DNA of 39,048 nt from Olivibacter sp. XZL3 (GCF_004368405.1 NZ_SBJH01000111.1:1-39048); one strand, 5' to 3'. Shown: positions 1-8,012, counted from the first letter of the stretch. Notes: generated by a model from the letters alone, not told the origin. A program made the numbers and translations.

Positions 1-693
1 ACTCTTTTTTCTTCTTTGCTCATCTAGCAAAGCTAAAGACATCATAACATTCTTCATAGACGTGGACCATAGGGCGGATACTTCAGATAAATGTTTTAAT
101 AAGACTTCGTGAGTCACATATACCTTATACTGTTGGCTTATTTTAATTGAAATGTCAACATCGTACCCATGAAAACCTGTTAGCAAGGCTTCATCAAAAG
201 GGTGTTCAAGTATGATTTTCTTAGTACTACACATCCAAACCCCGTCGATGCTTGCTACTGAACTAAGCAATTCATTTTTTGGATTACGGAAGTCATGTTT
301 TTCTATCAACGGTTTGTTTTTAAAACCTTGAAGGATGTTGATTCGCCAAGTGCTCTCATTGTAATCAAAAGGCGGAGACCAGCTAGAGGGAATAATAGAT
401 TTGTAGGTGCTTCCAGCGACACCTAACAATCCTAGATCGGGCGTATTACGAAAGATATCTACAATTTTTTTCCCCCAATTGGGCGTTTGAAACAAGACGT
501 CCTCATGTGAAAAACACAATATTTCGTAGTTGGCAGCATTTGCTCCCTCGTTATAAAGCTTACAGAGACCATTTTGTCCATCACTGTTTTCAAAGGCAAT
601 GATCTCGTAAGGGACGCCTATAGTGCGCTTTATATTACGTTTTAATTGGTCTAGTAAATGTTTGTCTACAGAAGCAACAATTATCGATATCAT
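1..693 (-). CDS. Glycosyltransferase, GT2/StrF-like, 3' end cut by window edge
   Basis: Reading on the minus strand from ATG at 693 there are 231 open codons with no stop before the left edge, so the gene is partial. The start MISIIVASVDKHLLDQL is followed by GLCKLYNEGANAANYEILCF, then SHEDVLFQTPNW, a later SIDGVWMC and FHGYDVDISIK. This order (N-terminal beta strand, 'lN.G...a..ei..F.HeDv', then a DGV segment and a GYDVD segment) is typical of the StrF-like group of family 2 glycosyltransferases. The HED may act as the DxD-like nucleotide-sugar/metal site. It lies 34 bases downstream of gmhB on the same strand, so it probably belongs to the heptose/surface glycan block and transfers a sugar in the cytoplasm. 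The sugar is not known; use of the heptose made next door is only inference. Confidence 0.8.
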   Translation of the reverse strand, partial: MISIIVASVDKHLLDQLKRNIKRTIGVPYEIIAFENSDGQNGLCKLYNEGANAANYEILCFSHEDVLFQTPNWGKKIVDIFRNTPDLGLLGVAGSTYKSIIPSSWSPPFDYNESTWRINILQGFKNKPLIEKHDFRNPKNELLSSVASIDGVWMCSTKKIILEHPFDEALLTGFHGYDVDISIKISQQYKVYVTHEVLLKHLSEVSALWSTSMKNVMMSLALLDEQRRKKS

Positions 694-727
694 TATTGAG
701 GGTAACAGGTATAAAACTAGCTAGTAT

Positions 728-1228
728 TTATTTATTCATGTCGAACGGCGTCCAGTCACTTAAGTGAATACGCTGATTTGACTCTGCGTGTATATAATAG
801 CTCAGCCCAGCCCGCCGTGAAGCTTCCATATCACTTTCTTTGTCTCCAATCATTACAGACTGCGTCAAATCGAGCTCAAATTCATCCGCTGCCTCTAACA
901 GCATGCCTGGACTTGGTTTCCTCCGTTCGCTTGGACCAGTGAAATCGGGATGGTCTGGGCAATAATAAACCTTCGTAATGGTAATCCCTCGGTTCTTAAA
1001 TTGATTCAGCATCCAATCGGTTAGTATCTTGAAATCGTCTTCTGTATAATATCCGCGCGCAATGCCCGACTGATTTGTCACAACAAAGATGAGGAAGCCC
1101 TGTTGTAGATAATAGGAGCAGAGTGCAAAGATGCCGTCCACAAATTCAAAGTCTTCGATTTTATAGACATAGCCTTTGTCGATATTGATGACACCGTCTC
1201 GATCCAAAAATAGCGCTTTATGCTTCAT
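728..1228 (-). CDS. gmhB: D-glycero-D-manno-heptose 1,7-bisphosphate 7-phosphatase GmhB
   Basis: This 166-residue HAD-IIIA phosphatase removes the 7-phosphate from heptose 1,7-bisphosphate in the cytoplasm, the third step of nucleotide-heptose synthesis. Visible HAD motifs are FLDRDGVIN (catalytic D9 and D11), VVTNQSG at 49-55, the basic RRKP at 102-105 and MIGDKESD at 126-133. The family usually carries a zinc loop with CxH and CxC; here C90 and H93 remain in CPDHP, but the CxC places are S100 and R102. The start codon overlaps the end of the upstream adenylyltransferase gene by four bases (ATGA), which points to translational coupling. All four ADP-heptose genes follow one another, which makes the assignment firm; histidinol phosphatase is a distant alternative. 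Confidence 0.9.
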   Translation of the reverse strand: MKHKALFLDRDGVINIDKGYVYKIEDFEFVDGIFALCSYYLQQGFLIFVVTNQSGIARGYYTEDDFKILTDWMLNQFKNRGITITKVYYCPDHPDFTGPSERRKPSPGMLLEAADEFELDLTQSVMIGDKESDMEASRRAGLSYYIHAESNQRIHLSDWTPFDMNK

Positions 1229-1728
1229 TCTTGTGCTCCTCGAATTTTGCTGACGATGTTGGTGGTAGAATAGCCGGGCAAAAATTCCAGTATTTCAACC
1301 GATCCTCCCTGCGCCAAGGTTTCCTTAGCACCTACGATCTGGTCGATCGCATAATCACCCCCTTTCACTAAAACATCAGGCTCGATCGCTTTTATTAAGT
1401 CAAGTGGTGTATCTTCCTCAAAAAGAACCACGGCATCGACAAAAAATAGACTTGCTAATAAAGCGGCTCGATCCCTTTCACCGTTGATAGGTCGGCTACA
1501 GCCTTTCAAGCGCTTTACGGACGCATCGCTGTTCAGTCCAATAAGTAATTTTTGTCCCAATTTGGAGGCTTCTAATAGGTAGTTTAGATGCCCTACATGT
1601 ACAATATCGAAACATCCATTGGTAAACACCAGTTTTTGCTGTTGATCTTTCCACTGCGCAATAAGGGGTCGGATGTTGTCCTTATCGAACAATTTTGTTT
1701 TTAGTAATTGCTGTATTTCGTTCGCCAT
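1225..1728 (-). CDS. hldC: Heptose-1-phosphate adenylyltransferase (HldE C-terminal-type, RfaE2)
   Basis: A 167-residue nucleotidyltransferase of the RfaE domain II type. It is expected to join heptose 1-phosphate to ATP, giving ADP-heptose in the cytoplasm. The signature is LVFTNGCFDIVHVGHLNYL with HxGH at 44-47, followed by LLIGLNSDASVKRLKG, RPINGERDRA, DTPLDLIKAIEPDVLVKGGDY and the C-terminal LPGYSTTNIVSKIR, which matches the ISTS-like loop of the family. In enterobacteria this activity is fused to the kinase as HldE; here it is a separate gene. It overlaps gmhB by four bases and lies nine bases after gmhA. Use of ATP rather than GTP is inferred from RfaE2 resemblance. Confidence 0.88.
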   Translation of the reverse strand: MANEIQQLLKTKLFDKDNIRPLIAQWKDQQQKLVFTNGCFDIVHVGHLNYLLEASKLGQKLLIGLNSDASVKRLKGCSRPINGERDRAALLASLFFVDAVVLFEEDTPLDLIKAIEPDVLVKGGDYAIDQIVGAKETLAQGGSVEILEFLPGYSTTNIVSKIRGAQE

Positions 1729-1737
1729 GGCTTTTGT

Positions 1738-2307
1738 TTAGTAAAGTGTATCAACAAACTCACAAAAGAGGTGTCCAATCAGTATGTGCATTTCTTGTAT
1801 CCTGGCCGTTACCGTGCTTGGTATCACTAAGCAAGTTTCACAGACATCTTTTAAAATGCCGCCATCTTTTCCGCTTAAGCCTATACATACAATTTCTTTC
1901 TTTTTAGCTGCATGCACCGCTTCGATGATACTCGCACTGTTGCCACTGGTAGAAATGGCGATTAACACATCGCCTTTATTGCCCAAGGCCGTGATCTGCC
2001 GGGCAAATACGGTGTCATAACCGTAATCGTTACTGATGGCGGTAAGCGCGGAGGTGTCGGTGGTTAAGGCGATGGCAGGTAGTGGGATTCGCTCTTTCAC
2101 AAAGCGTCCGGTGAATTCAGCCGCAATATGTTGTGCGTCAGCCGCGCTGCCCCCGTTTCCGATAAGGAGCACTTTGTTTCCGTTCTTTAAGGCTTTTCCA
2201 ATAAGAAGACAGGCGTCCTCAATTTGCTGGGACAGCTCTTTTTGAACCTTTGCCAGCAATTCTTCATGGGCTAAAAAGGCGTTCGCGATTATCGTGTTCG
2301 TTGACAT
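1738..2307 (-). CDS. gmhA: Sedoheptulose 7-phosphate isomerase GmhA
   Basis: A 189-residue SIS-domain protein that converts sedoheptulose 7-phosphate to D-glycero-D-manno-heptose 7-phosphate, the committed step of the heptose branch. The phosphosugar-binding segment is LLIGNGGSAADAQHIAAEF (about 48-66), followed by RFVKERIPLPAIALTTD, TAISNDYGYDTVFARQI, a second SIS motif IAISTSGNSASIIEA, and the C-terminal MHILIGHLFCEFVD. Length and motif order fit GmhA rather than DiaA or sugar isomerases. Its ATG overlaps the TGA of the kinase gene by one base (TGATG), so the two are probably translated together. Several long open frames on the opposite strand over this gene are shadows. Confidence 0.93.
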   Translation of the reverse strand: MSTNTIIANAFLAHEELLAKVQKELSQQIEDACLLIGKALKNGNKVLLIGNGGSAADAQHIAAEFTGRFVKERIPLPAIALTTDTSALTAISNDYGYDTVFARQITALGNKGDVLIAISTSGNSASIIEAVHAAKKKEIVCIGLSGKDGGILKDVCETCLVIPSTVTARIQEMHILIGHLFCEFVDTLY

Positions 2308-3251
2308 CAGTTCTGTTTAGTCTTTATTTTTTCGATTTCTTCTAAGGTGGCTGTGGCGCTACCTGTTTTTCCTACGACCACTGCTGCTGCGTGGTTTGCT
2401 AAATCACACGCGTCTTGCAGGGATAAATTGTTTGCCAGTCCATACGCTATGCTTGCGATTACCGTATCACCGGCGCCAGTCACATCGTACACTTCCAATG
2501 CTTTGGTGGGTACAATTTCTAATGTCTGCTTATCGTAAATAGCCAGTCCTTCTTCAGATAGTGTTACGACTACCGACTGGCAATTTGTTTTTTTTGCGAT
2601 AATGGCGCAGGCGTCATGCAGGCTTTGTCGGTCGTTAATAGCAATTCCGGCCATACGCGCGGCTTCTTTCTTATTGGGTTTAATAATGTCTACGCCCCAA
2701 AATTTGCTTAAGTTCTTTTCCTTAGAGTCTAATAGGTTTATTACCCCGTTTTCCTTACATAAAGCGATGATTGTCTTTGTGAGGCCGTCACTAAAAAGTC
2801 CCTTACAGTAATCGGACATGATAAGGATCCGTGCATTGGGTATGGAGCGTGTTAATTGTTCGATGAGCGACTTTTCGGTAGCTGAACTAATAGCATGTTT
2901 ACTTTCTCTGTCAACTCGCAGCATCTGATGGTTTCCCGCTAAGATCCTTGTTTTGACGGTTGTGGATCGTTCGTTTTCTCTAGCGAGGTAAAATGAATCT
3001 GGAGCAATGCGCTGTAGTTCCGCTTCTAGGTTAGCGGAGGCCTCGTCGGCTCCGCTCACGGATAATAAGCTGCTTTGAGCCCCCAATGAGTAGAGGTTTT
3101 TGATAACATTGCCCGCGCCACCGAGCGTGTATATTTCTTTAGTGAAATTGACGACAGGAACGGGTGCTTCAGGTGATATTCTTTCGCATTTGCCATAAAT
3201 ATAATGGTCAAGCATAATATCGCCAATTACTATAATACTGTTTTCTTTCAT
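2307..3251 (-). CDS. hldA: D-glycero-beta-D-manno-heptose-7-phosphate kinase (RfaE1/HldA type)
   Basis: A 314-residue PfkB/ribokinase-family sugar kinase without the adenylyltransferase domain seen in HldE. It should phosphorylate heptose 7-phosphate at C1. Visible elements are IVIGDIMLDHYIYG at 7-20, the substrate-site GGAGNVIKNLYSLGA at 44-58, MSDYCKGLF, DIIKPNKKEAARM, VVVTLSEEGLAIYD and the signature DVTGAGDTVIA with the catalytic base at D262. It is the first gene of the kinase-gmhA-hldC-gmhB-glycosyltransferase run. The 115 bases before it separate it from the sulfotransferase gene and have room for a promoter, but I saw only one-mismatch -7 boxes there. Confidence 0.9.
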   Translation of the reverse strand: MKENSIIVIGDIMLDHYIYGKCERISPEAPVPVVNFTKEIYTLGGAGNVIKNLYSLGAQSSLLSVSGADEASANLEAELQRIAPDSFYLARENERSTTVKTRILAGNHQMLRVDRESKHAISSATEKSLIEQLTRSIPNARILIMSDYCKGLFSDGLTKTIIALCKENGVINLLDSKEKNLSKFWGVDIIKPNKKEAARMAGIAINDRQSLHDACAIIAKKTNCQSVVVTLSEEGLAIYDKQTLEIVPTKALEVYDVTGAGDTVIASIAYGLANNLSLQDACDLANHAAAVVVGKTGSATATLEEIEKIKTKQN

Positions 3252-3366
3252 TCAGTCTCGCTTAATCATTACTTATGGTAAATAACTGCAAAATAACAGA
3301 AATATAATGTAGTTAAGCAAGGTTTAATGAAATATTATGCCTTGGTATAATTGCTCGTTTCTGCAC

Positions 3367-4215
3367 CTAGTGTATAGACTGTCTGATCATCTGCTCTAAC
3401 CTGCGAGCTTTTTTAATATCCTCGGACGACACATATCCCTCGAAGTCAATTCTTTCACTCAAAAGGCTGCTTTTGAAGACAGAAGCGAAAGACTTTTTTT
3501 CTAAATGAAATCCCCATTCGTTCACTAAAGTGTTCAGTGTAAGTTCATGGTTTTTGATTAGACTTCGATAATTGGCTATAAAAAAGCGTTCTTTTGGTGG
3601 TTTTTTTATATGATCGAGGATCTTTTGGTTATAAAGAATATGCGTATTTAAATAACGTGAAGCAGTTTCTTTGATGTGTTGCTTCCAAGCTTTTGCCCGC
3701 TTATATTGTCGCCATTTAAGGCGTTTAAACCAGCCGGTGTGTCGTTCGAGCCAGGCTTGTTCTTTTACTGCAAAGCCGCGCTTTATAAGGGAACCGACGA
3801 CCTCTTGGTAATCCCTTATAAGAAAAAGATAATACGCATTTGGTATAAGTTCGTTATAGTAGTTCAAGAAAAGGCAAGTTCGAGGGTCTTTCCAACCCCA
3901 TTCCATATGGAGAGTGTTCTTTTTTTGGATCAACTGAGTCATTTCTTCAAAAAGCGTCGTAGGGATGTGAATATAACCGCTACCAATCAGTCCGTCCGTT
4001 GGAAGGTTATTTACGGCTAATATCTTTTCATGCAAGTGAAAAAAATCCTTATCTTCATAATGTCCATCGATATTTCCGATCCCTGGGCCGAGTAATTCCT
4101 CTCCTACAGCTAAACCACATTTATTTAGCCATTGGGCAACGAGTGAAGTGCCAGATCGATGCATTCCAACGATGATCAAAGTTTTGTTTTTTTTTAGTGC
4201 ATTGTTTTCAGACAT
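3367..4215 (-). CDS. Sulfotransferase family protein
   Basis: A 282-residue protein whose N-terminus KTLIIVGMHRSGTSLVAQWL carries the 5'-phosphosulfate-binding P-loop (GMHRSGTS at 17-24) of PAPS-dependent sulfotransferases. WGWKDPRTCLFLNYY and YYLFLIRDYQEVVGSLIKRG are the second, 3'-phosphate-binding region. No signal peptide or membrane segment is visible, so it acts in the cytoplasm or at the inner face of the membrane. Its ATG overlaps the end of the APS kinase gene by eight bases, so sulfate donor and sulfotransferase are made together. Position next to heptose and glycosyltransferase genes suggests a sulfated surface glycan as product; this is inference, and a sulfolipid is the main alternative. 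Confidence 0.8.
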   Translation of the reverse strand: MSENNALKKNKTLIIVGMHRSGTSLVAQWLNKCGLAVGEELLGPGIGNIDGHYEDKDFFHLHEKILAVNNLPTDGLIGSGYIHIPTTLFEEMTQLIQKKNTLHMEWGWKDPRTCLFLNYYNELIPNAYYLFLIRDYQEVVGSLIKRGFAVKEQAWLERHTGWFKRLKWRQYKRAKAWKQHIKETASRYLNTHILYNQKILDHIKKPPKERFFIANYRSLIKNHELTLNTLVNEWGFHLEKKSFASVFKSSLLSERIDFEGYVSSEDIKKARRLEQMIRQSIH

Positions 4216-4744
4216 TTTGTGAATTCAGTTCATTAACAATAAAGTCGAATAAGGTTTTTGTACAAACATTTATCTCCACATCGGTCGTGTTAATGTATAG
4301 ATCGGGTTTTTCCGGCCGTTCAAATATGTCATTTATTCCGGTGAGATTGTATATTTTGTCAGGATGACCGTCGGGTAATAAGGCCTTGTGGTAAAGCCCT
4401 TTAGTGTCTCTTTCTAGAAGCTTTTTAATTTCGCAGTCGATATGAATGATTTTTACTCGCTCGTACTTTGCTTTTATTTCCTCTCTGACGACTTTGTATG
4501 GGCTTATTGCACTGACAATGGTAACAATCCCGTTTTTTGAAAATTTATTTGCTAGAAATGCGAGTCTACGCATGTTTTCTTTCCGTTCTTCCTGTGAAAA
4601 TCCAAGATCTTTAAAGAGGTTGTTTCGAATTTCATCACCATCGAGGACCTCACAGGATATATTGTTGCTGTTGAGTAGTTTTTTTGTTTCTCTACTCAAC
4701 GTGGTTTTTCCTACTCCAGAAAGTCCGCATAAGAGGATGATCAT
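4208..4744 (-). CDS. cysC: Adenylylsulfate (APS) kinase CysC
   Basis: A 178-residue stand-alone APS kinase, which phosphorylates adenosine 5'-phosphosulfate to PAPS, the sulfate donor. The P-loop is GLSGVGKTT at 7-15 (the family more often has GLSGSGKST). It is followed by LDGDEIRNNLFKDLGFS, RKENMRRLAFLA, the VSAISPYKVVREE segment that holds the phospho-serine position in other members, and RDTKGLYHKAL, then NLTGIND(I)FERPEKPDL near the end. No ATP sulfurylase is present in this window. It is the first gene of a two-gene unit with the sulfotransferase, which argues for glycan or lipid sulfation rather than assimilation for cysteine. The 175 bases upstream show no clear promoter box. Confidence 0.92.
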   Translation of the reverse strand: MIILLCGLSGVGKTTLSRETKKLLNSNNISCEVLDGDEIRNNLFKDLGFSQEERKENMRRLAFLANKFSKNGIVTIVSAISPYKVVREEIKAKYERVKIIHIDCEIKKLLERDTKGLYHKALLPDGHPDKIYNLTGINDIFERPEKPDLYINTTDVEINVCTKTLFDFIVNELNSQNV

Positions 4745-4919
4745 TCACTGGTCTTTTTCGTTCTAACTTATAATAAAACGGATTTTTTTAGGTTTTATTT
4801 CACGAGGAGCCTGTATTCGCCTGATCGACTTCCGATTTTGGATTGTTAAATGATCAATAACATTTTAACGGTCAATGAACCTTGTTATAGATTCGTTTTT
4901 CCTACAGTTTATTTGTTTA

Positions 4920-5213
4920 TTAACGCTTCCCCGGATATTCGGTTGCATTTTCATAAAATCTTTTAACGCGCTCATAAGGTTCATGCATATCCGAATTATG
5001 CATATAAAAAATCTGTGCTTCGTCGTCAAATAAGATGCTGTCGGCAGGAACAGAAACCGCCCAAGCTAGGAAGTTTGTAAGCGTTTCAAGCTCGATTTCC
5101 TTTTCTGAAATGGAATTTTCGACGTTTTCAGGGGCGTTGTTTTCTTTGTCGCACCCTGCGATGAGAACAGTTAAGCTGATAGCCAAAGCTGTCATAAGGT
5201 GTTTTCTTGTCAT
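4920..5213 (-). CDS. Small lipoprotein of unknown function
   Basis: A 97-residue protein that I do not recognise. The N-terminus MTRKHLMTALAISLTVLIAGCDKENN is a lipoprotein signal peptide with lipobox LIAGC, so the mature chain is about 77 residues anchored by its cysteine. The mature part is acidic at first (ISEKEIELETL), then has FLAWAVSVPADSILFDDEAQIFYMHNSD and a basic tail ending YPGKR. It stands alone, 175 bases upstream of cysC on the same strand and divergent from the OmpA-like gene. No motif indicates a function. The clean signal peptide and good codon pattern make it likely to be a real gene. Confidence 0.6.
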   Translation of the reverse strand: MTRKHLMTALAISLTVLIAGCDKENNAPENVENSISEKEIELETLTNFLAWAVSVPADSILFDDEAQIFYMHNSDMHEPYERVKRFYENATEYPGKR

Positions 5214-5886
5214 AAATGATAAAATAAAGTTTAGGAGGCAAGGCCTCGGTGAATGGACGCGAAGTAAAGGATTTAATTCTGTTTAATCTAAAAGTTTACA
5301 CAGAATGCTGTTTTATGAGGATAAAAAGGGTGTTCGATTATACTAAATTAGATTTTTGTGAATTTGAGATTAAAGTGAAGAATAAGAAAACCATTGCCGG
5401 TTGTCTGTTGCGAATACGACTTTATTGCAGAATAATTAATTTGGACACGATTCGGCCGATGCCAAACCGAGCAAGGTTTCCGAATGACTGAGTGCCTGTG
5501 GTCCGTACATGTTCTTGCAACACCTTGCCCGATGGAGTCGTCAGTAAATTACATTCACTGCCAAGGTAAATTGACGCGCTTTGTTCCGCCATTTTTGCTT
5601 TAACATATTTTAACAGCCTAGCGATCCTATTATGATCCGATGCCCTTCCGTGCTGTAGCCGAGTCCGACGGTAGTCCGATAGGTATTGCTTAAAAAGCCG
5701 CTTTTCGCCCTTTTTTACGGACTATATAGGGATATCACCGGTATATAGGGGGAATAGGACACAGATGAAGCACGACTCAAGGTTGGATCAAGGGGGCCTC
5801 TATGTAACGATTCAGCTTAGCCTACAGCCTACTGCCTTCTACTTTTTGGCACGATATTTACATGATAAGAAAGAGATTATTGATAA
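5214..5886. other. 673-base gene-poor stretch with one possible 56-codon ORF
   Basis: No recognisable gene lies here. The longest minus-strand candidate is an ATG frame from 5592 to the TAA at 5422 (56 codons, beginning MAEQSASIYLGSECNLL and ending FGIGRIVSKLIILQ). It matches nothing I know and may be chance or a decayed gene end. The plus-strand frame across 5249-5491 is Lys/Ile/Arg-rich and looks non-coding. Short repeats such as AGTCCGA twice near 5670-5690 are present. The right part must contain the promoter of the OmpA-like gene, but no exact TAnnTTTG was found. Confidence 0.5.
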
Positions 5887-6807
5887 ATGAAAACAATTAT
5901 GTACAAGAAAGTATTTAGTTTACCCCTTACAGTTTTAGCCATTGCGCTATTGACCAGCGGTTGTGTGGGGAATAAAAAGTATACGGCTTTGCAAAGTAAT
6001 TATAGTGAGTTGCAAACGAAGTATAAGGAGCTGGATTTAAAATTCTTGAATAGTCAGCACGATCTGTCTAATGCTACTTCGCGCGTAAAGGATCTGGAAG
6101 AGCAAATTGCACAATACAAGTCTAACGTAAATTCGCTCCAAGCGGCGTTAGACAAATGTTTAACCAACAGTGGTCAAGGGAATGCCAATATCGCGAAGCT
6201 GGTAGATGAAATCAACGCTTCGAATCGGTATATCCAGCATTTAGTGAATACCAAGGCGAAGAGCGACTCGCTCAATATGGTGTTGACAAACAATCTGACG
6301 CGTTCATTAAGTCGTGAGGAAATGCAGGACGTTGATGTACAGGTGTTGAAGGGCGTGGTTTATATCTCTTTGTCGGACAATATGCTGTATAAGTCAGGTA
6401 GCTATGAGATCTCTCCACAGGCAGGCGAGACCTTGAGCAAAATTGCCAAGATTATTATGGATTACAAAGAGTATGAAGTGTTGATTGAAGGTAATACCGA
6501 TAATGTGCCAATTTCACAGAAGAACATTCGTAACAACTGGGACTTAAGTGCCCTCCGCGCTTCTTCCGTGGTGCAGGCTTTGCAAAACGACTATGGGGTT
6601 GATCCGAAAAGGCTTACGGCCGGCGGTCGCGGTGAATACAATCCGATTGCCAGCAACGATACCGAGGCGGGAAGAACGCGGAACAGGCGTACGCAGATTA
6701 TCATTACACCTAAGCTCGATCAGTTTATGGAGTTAATTGATAAGGCCCCCGAAAGTTCGCAAGATGCCGATACTACCGTTAGCGAACAAGATACGAGTAT
6801 GTATTAG
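5887..6807 (+). CDS. OmpA-family lipoprotein with coiled coil
   Basis: A 306-residue outer-membrane lipoprotein that anchors to peptidoglycan. The signal peptide ends in LLTSGC at about 22-27 (from the first ATG; the second ATG five codons on is an equally good start). Residues about 35-90 form a heptad-like coiled coil (SELQTKYKELDLKF, RVKDLEEQIAQYK). The OmpA/MotB domain occupies about 160-275, with LIEGNTDNVPISQKNIRNNW, LSALRASSVVQAL, RLTAGGRGEYNPIASND and the diaminopimelate-binding stretch AGRTRNRRTQIIITP. The C-terminus is a polar tail. It is monocistronic, flanked by long gaps. A structural envelope role is known for the family; no partner is visible here. Confidence 0.88.
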   Translation: MKTIMYKKVFSLPLTVLAIALLTSGCVGNKKYTALQSNYSELQTKYKELDLKFLNSQHDLSNATSRVKDLEEQIAQYKSNVNSLQAALDKCLTNSGQGNANIAKLVDEINASNRYIQHLVNTKAKSDSLNMVLTNNLTRSLSREEMQDVDVQVLKGVVYISLSDNMLYKSGSYEISPQAGETLSKIAKIIMDYKEYEVLIEGNTDNVPISQKNIRNNWDLSALRASSVVQALQNDYGVDPKRLTAGGRGEYNPIASNDTEAGRTRNRRTQIIITPKLDQFMELIDKAPESSQDADTTVSEQDTSMY

Positions 6808-7243
6808 AAGAATAGAAAAAGAAAGTGAATATATCCTATGTGAGTGGAAATCGGCCGCCGCTTCTTTTACTATGTTGAGCCACGCCTGTAGTGGCTTCCG
6901 AGGAGGAAGCCACTGGGCGTGTGCCAAACAAACACAGAACAAGATCGTGGAATTATTTTTATTTTTTTACTTAATTCAAAAGCAATATCTGTAGAACTGC
7001 GGAATTTCTTCTGTATGCGTTTCTGTTGTTAGCAAACTCAAATAGCGCTAAAGCTCTGTAGCTTGCATTGCAAGATAATAAAATTATGTTGTCAAAAGAA
7101 ATATTTTATCGAAAAAAATCATTCTCCATCCTGCATTGCGCTAAGTTTATGGTGATTTCGCAGCAAGAGGAGATGGGTGAACGGTTTTATACACGAAATA
7201 AAAAGTGCGCTGGAATTGGATTGCGTTTTCTCTCCAATTTGGG
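6808..7243. other. 436-base gene-free stretch with one long hairpin
   Basis: The gap between the OmpA-like and DUF481 genes contains the 41-base imperfect palindrome listed separately and otherwise AT-rich sequence. A plus-strand open frame beginning at 7068 has a composition unlike its neighbours and runs into the DUF481 gene out of frame, so I do not call it. Confidence 0.5.
6881..6921. repeat. 41-base imperfect palindrome between genes
   Basis: The arms AGTGGCTTCC (6890-6899) and GGAAGCCACT (6905-6914) are perfectly complementary around a 5-base loop. An outer pair CACGCC/GGCGTG (6881-6886, 6916-6921) extends the stem beyond a small internal loop. It is 74 bases after the OmpA-like stop and is not directly followed by a T run, so it may be a REP-like extragenic palindrome or an RNA-stabilising 3' hairpin rather than an ordinary terminator. 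Confidence 0.7.
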
Positions 7244-7251
7244 TAAGTTTG
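7221..7251 (+). promoter_or_regulatory. Predicted promoter of the DUF481 gene
   Basis: TTG at 7221-7223 and an exact -7 box TAAGTTTG at 7244-7251 stand 20 bases apart, close to the Bacteroidota consensus (TTTG, about 19, TAnnTTTG). The box ends only seven bases before the ATG at 7259, so the transcript would have almost no leader. Confidence 0.5.
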
Positions 7252-7258
7252 TGTGTTT

Positions 7259-7987
7259 ATGGCTAAGCAGATATGGGTATTTACGCTCTTTTTTATCTCG
7301 ATAGCGCCTCTCATGGCGCAGGTACAGGACAGTACCTATTATCTCCAGCTTTCGTCCACGAACTCTATTAATAAAACAAACGACAACAGTGCCTTCTTAT
7401 TGAACAACGGCTTGCGCTTTTCTATTACCAAAGAGAAGATTAAGCTAAACTTTAATAATAGCTGGCTCTACGGTCGACAGGACGGTAGCCAATCCAATAA
7501 CGATTTTTCCAGTTCGCTCGATTTTAATATCTATAGAAAAGACCGCCGTCTTTTTTACTGGGGCCTGGCCAATTACAATACAAGTTTTTCCTTAAACATA
7601 AGAAACCAGTTGTTGGCAGGTGCAGGCATAGCATATAACGTCATCGATACAGAAAGTTTGTTTATTAACCTGAGTGATGGTTTTCTTTATGATGCAAGTA
7701 GTATCATTGAAAATGAGGTGCCGGTGGATTATCAAACGGCGAGGAATTCGCTCAGGTTGCTTTATAAATTTGCGTTAAAGGAGTTTATCGTGGTTCAAGG
7801 TAGTAATTTTTACCAACCCTCACTAACAGACGCCGCGGATTTCAATATCAAGTTAAGTAATGATGTGGCCTTCAAATTGAACAGGTGGCTTAGTCTCAAC
7901 GCTTCTTTGATCTATAACCGTATTAATCGCACAGACAGAGAGAACCTCCTGTTTACCTATGGCATCGCATTTGAGCGTTATTTCTGA
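7259..7987 (+). CDS. DUF481-family outer membrane protein
   Basis: A 242-residue secreted protein starting MAKQIWVFTLFFISIAPLMAQ, a signal peptide cleaved after about AQ. I prefer the ATG at 7259 over the in-frame GTG at 7253. The mature chain is made of alternating amphipathic beta strands rich in Asn, Ser and Tyr (LRFSITKEKIKLNFNNSWLYG, SSSLDFNIYRKDRRLFYWGLANYN, YNVIDTESLFINLSDGFLYD) and ends in LLFTYGIAFERYF, with the terminal aromatic residue typical of outer membrane beta barrels. This matches the DUF481 (YdiY-like 'salt-induced') family. Its function is unknown. It is a single-gene unit; an 18-base perfect palindrome lies eight bases after the stop. Confidence 0.75.
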   Translation: MAKQIWVFTLFFISIAPLMAQVQDSTYYLQLSSTNSINKTNDNSAFLLNNGLRFSITKEKIKLNFNNSWLYGRQDGSQSNNDFSSSLDFNIYRKDRRLFYWGLANYNTSFSLNIRNQLLAGAGIAYNVIDTESLFINLSDGFLYDASSIIENEVPVDYQTARNSLRLLYKFALKEFIVVQGSNFYQPSLTDAADFNIKLSNDVAFKLNRWLSLNASLIYNRINRTDRENLLFTYGIAFERYF

Positions 7988-7994
7988 TGTGTCT

Positions 7995-8012
7995 GAACGC
8001 TTGCAAGCGTTC
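7995..8012. repeat. 18-base perfect palindrome after the DUF481 gene
   Basis: GAACGCTTG followed directly by CAAGCGTTC gives a perfect palindrome eight bases after the stop codon. There is no T run behind it. It may be a terminator-like hairpin, an extragenic palindrome or a dyad for a dimeric protein. Confidence 0.6.

Noticed and set aside
1695-2811. Several plus-strand frames opposite gmhA and the heptose kinase
   Set aside because: They are antisense shadows of genes identified with certainty.
5249-5491. 80-codon plus-strand frame
   Set aside because: Rich in Lys, Arg and Ile with no recognisable pattern; it overlaps the possible minus-strand frame, and neither is convincing.
7068-7304. 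78-codon plus-strand frame before the DUF481 gene
   Set aside because: Unusual composition, no family resemblance, and it overlaps the promoter and start of the DUF481 gene out of frame.
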